Shown piece by piece: positions 1-6,081 of a stretch of 10,132 bases of DNA. Origin of the DNA: EX4572-165 sp002254885 (GTDB lineage Archaea > Thermoplasmatota > E2 > DHVEG-1). A program made the translations under genes and the position numbers. Numbering within the stretch: position 1 is the first letter of the stretch; the number at the start of each line of letters is the position of its first letter. Under the pieces are notes generated by a model. The model was given only the letters and a program-made list of their open reading frames with translations. It ran no database searches and was not told where the DNA came from. The stretch covers positions 1-10,132 of the forward strand of contig JAOZSQ010000067.1 in assembly GCA_029939595.1 (NCBI GenBank). The letters run 5' to 3'.

Positions 1-5
1 AAATG

Positions 6-23
6 AAGGCATTTGAATGCCTT
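6..23. terminator. Perfect 8-bp inverted repeat just 3' of the acyl-CoA synthetase gene
   Basis: AAGGCATT and AATGCCTT are perfect inverted arms separated by TG, so a 7-bp stem with a 4-nt loop is realistic. It lies 6 bases past the TAG stop of the minus-strand acyl-CoA synthetase gene and would form in that transcript's 3' untranslated region. Archaea terminate mostly at oligo-T tracts rather than at hairpins, and no long T run follows before the window ends, so it may be a 3'-end stabilising structure or a terminator. It may also belong to whatever lies beyond the window edge. Direct observation: the repeat. Inference: its role. Confidence 0.4.
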
Positions 24-29
24 GTATGT

Positions 30-1673
30 CTATTGATTTCGAAGTTCTCGTCTAAGGATTTTCCCTGAGATTGTTTTTGGAAGATCGTCCATATATTCAA
101 TGATACGAGGATATTTGTATGGTGCAGTTGTTGTTTTTACATATTCTTGAATTTCTTTTGTCAGTGCATCTGAGGGTTTAAATCCTTTTGCAAGAACAAC
201 AAATGCTTTTACTACAATGCCTCTTACTCCACCTGGATCAGGTGTTCCAACTACTGCACATTCTACAACTGCATCATGTTCCATTAATGCAGATTCCACT
301 TCAAATGGCCCTATTCTATATCCTGAGGATTTGATTACATCGTCGTCTCTTCCTACAAACCAGAAATATCCTTCATCATCAACAAACCCTCGATCGCCTG
401 TGTAATAATAATCGCCGACAAATGCATCTTTCATGATGTCTTCATCTTTCCAGTACTCCTTAAAAAGTCCTGGTGGTCTATTGTCACCTAGATAAATAGC
501 GATGTTTCCTTCTTCATTTGCTTTTAGTTGTTTTCCACTGTCATCTACGATTCGTACATCATGACCAGGGGTTGGTTTTCCCATTGATCCATATTTCATT
601 TTCATAAAAGGATAATTTGAAACTACACATACTGTTTCTGTCTGTCCATAGAAATCATAGATTTCCAGTCCAAATGTTTCTTTCCATTGTTTAATGACCT
701 CAGGGTTTAATGGTTCACCTGCACTCATAGAATGACGTAGACTTAGATTATATTTTGATAGGTCTTGTTGAATGAGAAGTCGATATACAGTTGGAGGTGC
801 ACAAAAAGCAGTCACTCCATATTTCTCCAAAGCTCTTAATAGTCCATCTGGATCAAATCTGCCTGGTGTCTCCCATTGAATCACAGCAGCACCTGCTATC
901 ATCTGTCCAAAGAGTTTTCCCCATGCAGCTTTTGCCCAGCCAGTTTCTGATACTGTCCAATGTAGATCTTTTTCTGTTAAGGCTTGTGCGAAACGTGCTG
1001 TTACCTCATGACCAAGTGGATAGCTATGTGTATGAAGAACCATTTTTGGATGGCCTGTTGTTCCAGATGTGAAATAAATAAGCATTGGGTCTGTTGATTT
1101 TGTTTTCTCGATCTTTTGTTTATCTAGTTCTGCGTTTACTTCATTCATTTCTTCATCATAATTATACCAATCTGCTCTTTTACCATCGACAAGCATCATA
1201 TGTTTAAGAGTGGGACATTTAGGTTTAACAGATTCAACACTATCAGCATGATCTAGATCAGTTATTAGCATAGTTGCTTCTGCACGGTTTATTCGATATT
1301 CAATGTCTTTGCCGGTGAGAAGAACTGTTCCGGGCATTGGGATAACACCAAGTTTAAACATCCCAATTAATGCAATATACCATTCAGGGATACTTTGAAG
1401 GATCACAAGAACCCGATCACCCTTTTTTACACCAATGTTTTGAAGCATATTTGCAAATCTGTCTGATGCTTTACACAGATCAAAAAATGTATGATATCGG
1501 TCATGTTTTCCAGTTCTATCAATTGAAATTAAAGCTAGTTTTGTTCTATCTTCTGCCCATTTATCGACAACATCAAAACCAAAGTTGTAATACTTGGGTA
1601 CATCCCATTTGAAAGTCTTATAGAGTTCATCGTAATCTTTAATTTCATTAACTTTTGTTGTATTTTTTGTCAT
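30..1673 (-). CDS. Medium-chain-type acyl-CoA synthetase (AMP-forming, ACSM/MACS-like)
   Basis: This 547-residue enzyme of the ANL adenylate-forming superfamily should convert a carboxylic acid, ATP and CoA to acyl-CoA, AMP and pyrophosphate in the cytosol. All core motifs are present: the phosphate-binding loop YFTSGTTGHPKM (200-211), YGQTET (342-347), TGD (425-427), the hinge region starting GRDDDVIKSSGYRIG (441-455), and the C-terminal PKTISGK with catalytic Lys537. Length and the P-loop flank (LHTHSYPLGH) resemble medium-chain ACSM/MACS enzymes. The position that is Trp in true acetyl-CoA synthetases (WWQTE motif) is Gly343 here, which argues for a substrate larger than acetate. The ATG start is backed by GGAGTGA (1683-1689) nine bases upstream. 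It follows the acyl-CoA dehydrogenase gene by 28 bp and is probably in the same transcript. The exact acid (linear, branched or aromatic) cannot be told from sequence. Confidence 0.92.
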   Translation of the reverse strand: MTKNTTKVNEIKDYDELYKTFKWDVPKYYNFGFDVVDKWAEDRTKLALISIDRTGKHDRYHTFFDLCKASDRFANMLQNIGVKKGDRVLVILQSIPEWYIALIGMFKLGVIPMPGTVLLTGKDIEYRINRAEATMLITDLDHADSVESVKPKCPTLKHMMLVDGKRADWYNYDEEMNEVNAELDKQKIEKTKSTDPMLIYFTSGTTGHPKMVLHTHSYPLGHEVTARFAQALTEKDLHWTVSETGWAKAAWGKLFGQMIAGAAVIQWETPGRFDPDGLLRALEKYGVTAFCAPPTVYRLLIQQDLSKYNLSLRHSMSAGEPLNPEVIKQWKETFGLEIYDFYGQTETVCVVSNYPFMKMKYGSMGKPTPGHDVRIVDDSGKQLKANEEGNIAIYLGDNRPPGLFKEYWKDEDIMKDAFVGDYYYTGDRGFVDDEGYFWFVGRDDDVIKSSGYRIGPFEVESALMEHDAVVECAVVGTPDPGGVRGIVVKAFVVLAKGFKPSDALTKEIQEYVKTTTAPYKYPRIIEYMDDLPKTISGKILRRELRNQ

Positions 1674-1701
1674 AGTATTTTTTCACTCCAAATATTTTTT
1701 T

Positions 1702-2841
1702 TTATAGTCCAAGTTGACGTGCGATGACCATTCGTTGTACCTCAGAGGTTCCTTCTCCAATTGTACATAGTTTGATATCTCGGTAGTATCGTTCAGAGGG
1801 ATATTCCCGTGTGTAACCATAGCCACCCAGTATCTGCATTCCTTTTACAGTTGCTTTAACTGCCATTTCTGACGCAAACAGTTTTGCCATCGCTGCTTCT
1901 TTTGTAAATCGAATATTTTTATCTTCCATGTCTGCTGCACGAAATACTAGAAGTCTTGCTGCATCAATATCAGTTGCCATATCAGCAAGCATCCATTGAA
2001 TCGCTTGATTTTTACCAATTGGTTTACCAAATTGTTGACGTTGATTTGCATATTCTAATGCATCCTCAAAAGAACCACGTGCAATACCCACACTCATCGC
2101 TCCAATTGCGGTACGTCCACGATCTAGAATATTCATTGCTCCAATAAAACCCATTCCTTGAGTGTCAAGTAAGTTCTCTTTTGGAACACGACAATCTTCA
2201 AGGATCAATTCAGCAGTATGACTTCCACGTAGTCCAAGTTTATCTTCAAGTTGTCCAACCTTAAAACCAGGTGTATCTTTTTCAACGATAAACGCACTAA
2301 TCCCTTTTGCACCTTTGTCTTTATCTGTTTTTGCCATAACTGTTGTGACCCATGCGATATCACCCGTTGTAATGAACTGTTTGGTTCCATTCAAAACCCA
2401 TTCATCACCGTCAAGCTCTGCTGTTGTTTGTGTTGAACTAGCATCAGATCCTGCATTCGGTTCAGATAAGGCCCAGGCAGCTAGTTCCTCTCCATTACAA
2501 AGTTTAGGCAGATATTTCTTGCGTTGCTCTTCTGTTCCTTTTTCATAAATATGGCCGACACCAAGACTATTATGTGCTTCAACAGTGATTCCTGTTGAGC
2601 CACAAACACGAGATATTTCTTCAAGAGCAATCATGTAGCTGACCCGGTCAATCCCTGCACCACCATAGCTTTGAGGTACCGTCATCCCCATTAGACCCAT
2701 TTGTCCCATTTTTTTATATAATCCCTCTGGGAAATATTCTTCTTGATCTATTTTCGATGCAATAGGTTTAATCTCTTTATTACAAAATTCACGTATAGTT
2801 TTTTTGAATAATTTTTGTTGTTCTGTAAGGCTGAAATCCAA
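1702..2841 (-). CDS. Acyl-CoA dehydrogenase (FAD-dependent)
   Basis: This 379-residue protein has the full length of a short/medium-chain acyl-CoA dehydrogenase, the flavoenzyme that oxidises acyl-CoA to trans-2-enoyl-CoA and usually passes electrons to ETF. Visible landmarks are the N-terminal helical domain (1-120), the first family signature ALSEPNAGSD (124-133), the beta-domain (about 125-230), and the C-terminal helical domain with QRQQFGKPIGKNQAIQ (267-282) and QILGGYGYTREYPSERYYRD (336-355). Glu363 in GEGTSEVQ occupies the catalytic-base position of butyryl- and medium-chain dehydrogenases. The start codon is TTG: an in-frame TAA lies directly before it, GGTGA sits five bases upstream, and MDFSLTEQQ is the usual family N-terminus. 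It precedes the medium-chain-type synthetase gene by 28 bp. The substrate range (butyryl, isovaleryl, glutaryl-like) is not determinable. No etfAB is in the window. Confidence 0.93.
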   Translation of the reverse strand: MDFSLTEQQKLFKKTIREFCNKEIKPIASKIDQEEYFPEGLYKKMGQMGLMGMTVPQSYGGAGIDRVSYMIALEEISRVCGSTGITVEAHNSLGVGHIYEKGTEEQRKKYLPKLCNGEELAAWALSEPNAGSDASSTQTTAELDGDEWVLNGTKQFITTGDIAWVTTVMAKTDKDKGAKGISAFIVEKDTPGFKVGQLEDKLGLRGSHTAELILEDCRVPKENLLDTQGMGFIGAMNILDRGRTAIGAMSVGIARGSFEDALEYANQRQQFGKPIGKNQAIQWMLADMATDIDAARLLVFRAADMEDKNIRFTKEAAMAKLFASEMAVKATVKGMQILGGYGYTREYPSERYYRDIKLCTIGEGTSEVQRMVIARQLGL

Positions 2842-2846
2842 TTAAT

Positions 2847-2851
2847 TCACC
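2847..2851 (-). promoter_or_regulatory. Ribosome binding site GGTGA deciding a TTG start
   Basis: GGTGA on the minus strand ends five bases before the TTG codon of the acyl-CoA dehydrogenase gene. Because TAA is the codon immediately upstream in frame, and the next in-frame ATG is codon 45, inside the conserved N-terminal domain, this site is good evidence that translation starts at TTG. Confidence 0.65.
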
Positions 2852-2870
2852 ACATCCCTGATATTCTTAT

Positions 2871-2888
2871 CCTAAAAAAAGGTTTAGG
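2871..2888. repeat. Inverted repeat CCTAAA...TTTAGG at the acyl-CoA dehydrogenase promoter
   Basis: CCTAAA (2871-2876) and TTTAGG (2883-2888) are perfect 6-bp inverted arms with a 6-bp spacer. The element lies between a TATA-like box (2892-2900) and the dehydrogenase start, about where transcription initiation is expected. That is a typical repressor position in archaea. It could equally be a small hairpin in the leader. The repeat is directly seen; the operator role is inferred. Confidence 0.35.
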
Positions 2889-2891
2889 TAT

Positions 2892-2900
2892 CAATATACG
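2892..2900 (-). promoter_or_regulatory. Putative TATA box for the acyl-CoA dehydrogenase/acyl-CoA synthetase pair
   Basis: The minus strand reads CGTATATTG here, about 50 bases upstream of the TTG start. Initiation some 25 bases downstream would give a leader of roughly 25-30 bases that contains the Shine-Dalgarno site. A second AT-rich candidate (TTTATATTGG-like, about 2932-2941) lies further upstream, within the ferredoxin terminator region. Assignment is by position and composition only. Confidence 0.35.
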
Positions 2901-2935
2901 ACAGCAGCCGAGAAACAGAAAAATGAAGAAACCAA

Positions 2936-2966
2936 TATAAAATAAAGAAAAAAGAATAAAAAATTA
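2936..2966 (-). terminator. T-rich putative archaeal terminator after the ferredoxin gene
   Basis: Immediately after the TAA stop of the ferredoxin gene the minus strand runs through several T tracts (TTTTTT, then CTTTTTTC, then TTTATTTTAT) over about 30 bases. Archaeal RNA polymerase terminates at such oligo-T tracts without needing a stem. The 125-bp gap to the next gene and a TATA-like box inside it support a transcript end here, although read-through into the dehydrogenase gene is possible. Confidence 0.5.
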
Positions 2967-3179
2967 TTAGCAAGAGCTATGTTCAATTGCATCATCTGGG
3001 CATGCAGAGACACATGCGCAGCATTCAATGCACTCAGAAACGTTTTTACATACTGCTTTTTCATCTTCAACAGAAAAAATATCCACAGGGCATGCAGTCA
3101 CGCATTCACCGATACCAGTACATTTATCATAATCTATTGATATTTTAATATCTCCTTCTTCAAAAACTTTCACAGCCAT
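2967..3179 (-). CDS. Ferredoxin with two iron-sulfur cluster motifs, the first lacking one cysteine
   Basis: This 70-residue acidic electron carrier has the bacterial-type two-cluster ferredoxin fold. The second motif is complete: C50, C53, C56 and C60-Pro in CIECCACVSACP. The first motif is CTGIGECVTACP, with C20, C26 and C30-Pro, and Ile23 where the second cysteine normally sits. In dicluster ferredoxins C30 would complete cluster II and C60 cluster I. Cluster I therefore keeps three cysteine ligands and is predicted to be [3Fe-4S], or [4Fe-4S] with an unusual ligand. Extra cysteines occur at 44, 54 and 70 (C-terminal). The ATG has the best ribosome site in the window, GGAGG (3186-3190) six bases upstream. 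It lies between the long-chain acyl-CoA ligase and acyl-CoA dehydrogenase genes, which suggests a role in electron flow linked to acyl-CoA oxidation. The partner is unknown. Confidence 0.88.
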   Translation of the reverse strand: MAVKVFEEGDIKISIDYDKCTGIGECVTACPVDIFSVEDEKAVCKNVSECIECCACVSACPDDAIEHSSC

Positions 3180-3225
3180 GTTTAACCTCCATCATATCTA
3201 TTAATCAATTAATACATCTTTTTCA

Positions 3226-3235
3226 CTATTTTAAG
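3226..3235 (-). promoter_or_regulatory. Possible TATA box for the ferredoxin gene
   Basis: The minus strand reads CTTAAAATAG about 50 bases before the ferredoxin ATG. This could give the ferredoxin its own short transcript. No T tract follows the upstream ligase gene, so co-transcription with it is equally possible. Weak, position-based call. Confidence 0.25.
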
Positions 3236-3243
3236 GATTATGG

Positions 3244-4872
3244 TTAAGAAATATTAAGTTTTTCTTTTGCAATCTCTCTAAGTTCTACTTTTCGGATTTT
3301 TCCACTGGCCGTCATTGGAAACTCATCTGTAAATATTACATATTTTGGGATTTTAAACCTTGAGATTCCTTCTTTGCAATAATTCTTGATATCGTCTTCT
3401 GTTGCTGATAAGGGCTCATTCATTTGTACAAACACACAGACTTCTTCCCCATATTTTGCATTGGGGACTCCAACCACTGCAACATCATGGATTTTTTCAT
3501 TAGTATGAAGATATTCCTCTATCTCCCGAGGGTACACATTTTCGCCACCACGAATGATCATGTCATCAATACGACCAATAATACTGAAATATCCTTCATC
3601 ATCTTCCACAGCCAAATCCTTTGTATGAAGCCAACCATTAATGACTGATTCATTTGTTTTATCCTGCATTTTGTAATAACCCTTCATTATTCCATATCCA
3701 CTTGCAACAAGCTCTCCAGGGTTGCCTGGTGGAAGATCCTTACCAGTTTCAGGGTCGATAATTTTAACTTTGACTCCATGTAATGCTTTTCCTACCGATT
3801 CAACACGTTTATTAACTGGATCATCACGACGAGTCTGGGTGAGAACTGGTGAAGTTTCAGTGAGACCATAACAAATAGTGATCTGAGAAAGGTTCATCTT
3901 GCTCATTGCATCAACCATTACTTCAATAGGGCATGATGCACCAGCCATTATACCAGTTCTTAAAGAAGATACATCATATTTTTCAAAATTTGGATGTTTC
4001 AATTCAGCAATAAACATAGTTGGAACGCCTTGAAGTGCTGTACATTTCTCTTGTTCAACTGCTTTTAGAACAGTTTCAGCATTAAAAATCTCAATAGGGA
4101 CCATTGCTGCACCATGAACCACGCAATTCAATGTAGAGAGAACACAACCAAAACAATGAAAGAATGGAACCGGTATACAAAGACGATCGATTTCAGTAAG
4201 ACCCATGGTCTCTCCAACATAAAAAGCATTATTGACAATGTTATAATGAGTTAGCATAACCCCTTTTGGAAATCCTGTTGTTCCAGATGTATATTGCATA
4301 TTAATTACATCATGAGGGTCTAATGAATCAAGTCTTTTCTTTAAATCATCATCAGATATTTTTTTACCAAGTTTTTTCAGGTCATCAAAATGAAACATTC
4401 CGCTTTTTGCTTCATCACCAACATAAATAATATTTTTTAAAAATGGAAGTTTTTCAGATTCTAGCTTTCCAGGTTCAGATGATGAAAGTTCCGGAACAAC
4501 AGTATTCAATTGTTTTACATAATCAACATCCTTGAATCCATCCACTAAAATTAGAGTTGTAGCATCTGATTGTTTTAAAAGATAATTCAGTTCATGTGAT
4601 TTATAATATGTATTAACAGTAACTAGAACTGCACCAATTGTTGCTGAGGCAAACTGTAAAATCACCCATTCAGGGATGTTATATGCCCAAATTGCTATAT
4701 GGTCACCTCGTTTTATGCCAAGTGCCATTAATCCCTTTGCAACCTCATCGCATTTTTCTTTAAATTCTTTATATGAATATCTGAGATTCCGTTCGATATA
4801 AACTAACGCATCATTATCTGCGAATAGTTCAACGGTTTCGTTTAAGATTTCCCCTATGGTTTTATTAATCAT
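3244..4872 (-). CDS. Long-chain-fatty-acid-CoA ligase, FadD-like (AMP-forming)
   Basis: This 542-residue ANL-superfamily ligase activates a fatty or related carboxylic acid to its CoA thioester through an acyl-adenylate. Motifs in order are YTSGTTGFPKG (194-204), the PFFHCFG segment (236-242), YGLTET (335-340), GRIDDMIIRGGENVYPREIE (433-452) and TASGKIRK (521-528) with catalytic Lys525. The usual TGD motif reads TKD here (417-419): the ribose-contacting Asp419 is kept but the glycine is Lys418. Domain order and length are normal for FadD or ACSF2-type enzymes. It is clearly different in sequence from the medium-chain-type synthetase in this window, so it is not a recent duplicate. The ATG is preceded by GGGGAG (4878-4883) at five bases. 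No T tract follows its stop, so it may be co-transcribed with the ferredoxin gene 64 bp downstream. Substrate chain length cannot be read from sequence. Confidence 0.92.
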   Translation of the reverse strand: MINKTIGEILNETVELFADNDALVYIERNLRYSYKEFKEKCDEVAKGLMALGIKRGDHIAIWAYNIPEWVILQFASATIGAVLVTVNTYYKSHELNYLLKQSDATTLILVDGFKDVDYVKQLNTVVPELSSSEPGKLESEKLPFLKNIIYVGDEAKSGMFHFDDLKKLGKKISDDDLKKRLDSLDPHDVINMQYTSGTTGFPKGVMLTHYNIVNNAFYVGETMGLTEIDRLCIPVPFFHCFGCVLSTLNCVVHGAAMVPIEIFNAETVLKAVEQEKCTALQGVPTMFIAELKHPNFEKYDVSSLRTGIMAGASCPIEVMVDAMSKMNLSQITICYGLTETSPVLTQTRRDDPVNKRVESVGKALHGVKVKIIDPETGKDLPPGNPGELVASGYGIMKGYYKMQDKTNESVINGWLHTKDLAVEDDEGYFSIIGRIDDMIIRGGENVYPREIEEYLHTNEKIHDVAVVGVPNAKYGEEVCVFVQMNEPLSATEDDIKNYCKEGISRFKIPKYVIFTDEFPMTASGKIRKVELREIAKEKLNIS

Positions 4873-4956
4873 TTCTGCTCCCCATTATATTTCATCAATT
4901 TTAAATCAGTAGATTCTTTTTTAGATGAAAAATCAATTCAGTAATTTGCATACCTC

Positions 4957-4972
4957 ACTTAAATATTTTGGA
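4957..4972. promoter_or_regulatory. Divergent promoter candidate between the acyl-CoA ligase and amidohydrolase genes
   Basis: The sequence CTTAAATATTTTGG (4958-4971) can be read as a TATA box on either strand. On the minus strand, CCAAAATATTTAAG resembles an upstream BRE-like stretch plus a TATA box, and would place initiation near 4937 with a leader of about 65 bases for the acyl-CoA ligase gene. The 174-bp divergent gap (4873-5046) holds no gene and no long repeat that I can see. Confidence 0.3.
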
Positions 4973-5010
4973 AAACAAAAATCATCATATTTGACTTTTG
5001 ATACATTAAA

Positions 5011-5021
5011 TGTTTAAAGCA
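5011..5021 (+). promoter_or_regulatory. Putative TATA box for the amidohydrolase-CBS-glyS unit
   Basis: TGTTTAAAGCA lies 26-36 bases before the amidohydrolase ATG, the spacing expected for a transcript that starts at or within a few bases of the start codon. The absence of a Shine-Dalgarno site before this ATG agrees with a leaderless or near-leaderless message. A small inverted repeat, TTAAA-TG-TTTAA (5006-5017), overlaps the box. Position-based inference. Confidence 0.35.
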
Positions 5022-5046
5022 TTACAAGATTTGGTTTGATCTATAA

Positions 5047-6081
5047 ATGAAATATATTGCAGGAAAAATTTTAACAGATAAAGGATTTAAAAAAGGATAT
5101 GTCAAGGTTTCAATGAATAAAATAATTGAGATGAGCTTTGGATCATGTCCAAAAACTCCTGATTTACGTGGACTTATTACACCATCTTTTGTAAATATGC
5201 ATACACATCTTGGTGATGCTTTCATTTCTCAAAAAAATATCAATTTACCTCATGATATTATGAAACTTGTAGCACCACCTGATGGCCTTAAACATCAGCT
5301 GTTAAAGAAAAGCACGGATGATGAGATAATTAAAGGGATGAAAAAAGCGATTCAAACTATGATATCAGATGGAACAAGCTGTTTTTTTGATTTCAGGGAA
5401 AACGGAGAACATGGAATTAATCTTATCAAAACTGCACTTGAACATTTTCCAATTGAATCATTTATATTGTCAAGACCAAAAGAATTACAAGTCGATGAAA
5501 ATGAAATACTCAGACTTCTTAATATTTCTGAAGGGATAGGATTAAGCAGTATTAGCGATTGGGAATTTGAAGATGTAGAACAAATAGCATCAATGACAAA
5601 AAAAAGAAAAAAAATATTTTCAATTCATGTCAGTGAACGTATAAGAGAAGATATCAATAAAATCGTAAAACTTCAACCTGACTATATTATTCATATGACT
5701 AAAGCGTCAAAAAAAGATCTTCTCTTAATAAAAAAGGAAAACATTCCAATCGTTGTATGTCCTCAATCCAATACTTTTTTCAATATGTTTCCTCCACTTG
5801 AATTAATGAAGAATATTGGAAATATAATCCTATTGGGGACAGATAATGCTATGATTAATCCACCTAAGATAATCGATGAAATAAACCATATCAAAAATAT
5901 TACACCTAATGTTTTCAATAATGAGGATTTATTAGAAATGATAACTTATATTCCAAGGAAAGTTTTAAATTTAAATGATTATATGCAAGATGCCAAATTT
6001 CTTTCATCCAATTATATGATTTTGGATGAAAGAACCTTACAGCCAATTGTAAATGAACTCGTGGGAAGTGAAATAATATGA
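5047..6081 (+). CDS. Metal-dependent amidohydrolase, ATZ/TRZ (cytosine/nucleoside deaminase-like) family
   Basis: This 344-residue TIM-barrel hydrolase of the amidohydrolase superfamily keeps the metal and catalytic set of the ATZ/TRZ and MTA/SAH deaminase group. The set is HTH (52-54) in VNMHTHLGD, HVSE with His194 and Glu197, His216 in IIHM, CPQSN (238-242) and Asp266 in GTDN. That set predicts hydrolytic deamination or dechlorination of an aromatic N-heterocycle, such as a purine nucleoside derivative, by a mononuclear metal. It is much shorter than typical archaeal MTA/SAH or 5'-deoxyadenosine deaminases (about 420 residues), chiefly in the flanking beta-sandwich, and the stretch AHTLLRG-like of those enzymes is absent. 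APPDGLKH (76-83) occupies that region instead. The substrate is therefore unknown. The ATG has no evident ribosome site. The stop overlaps the next start as ATGA, so it is translationally coupled to the CBS protein. Confidence 0.8.
   Translation: MKYIAGKILTDKGFKKGYVKVSMNKIIEMSFGSCPKTPDLRGLITPSFVNMHTHLGDAFISQKNINLPHDIMKLVAPPDGLKHQLLKKSTDDEIIKGMKKAIQTMISDGTSCFFDFRENGEHGINLIKTALEHFPIESFILSRPKELQVDENEILRLLNISEGIGLSSISDWEFEDVEQIASMTKKRKKIFSIHVSERIREDINKIVKLQPDYIIHMTKASKKDLLLIKKENIPIVVCPQSNTFFNMFPPLELMKNIGNIILLGTDNAMINPPKIIDEINHIKNITPNVFNNEDLLEMITYIPRKVLNLNDYMQDAKFLSSNYMILDERTLQPIVNELVGSEII

Noticed and set aside
3200..3213. ATTAAT-CA-ATTAAT repeat upstream of the ferredoxin gene
   Set aside because: It is made only of A/T-rich hexamers that arise readily by chance in this composition. 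I do not treat it as an operator.
3424..3648. Plus-strand open frame of 74 codons
   Set aside because: It is antisense to the conserved C-terminal domain of the FadD-like ligase and resembles no family.
5022..5225. Minus-strand open frame across the divergent promoter
   Set aside because: It is mostly opposite the amidohydrolase N-terminus, with no ribosome site. The FadD-like ligase promoter better explains this strand.
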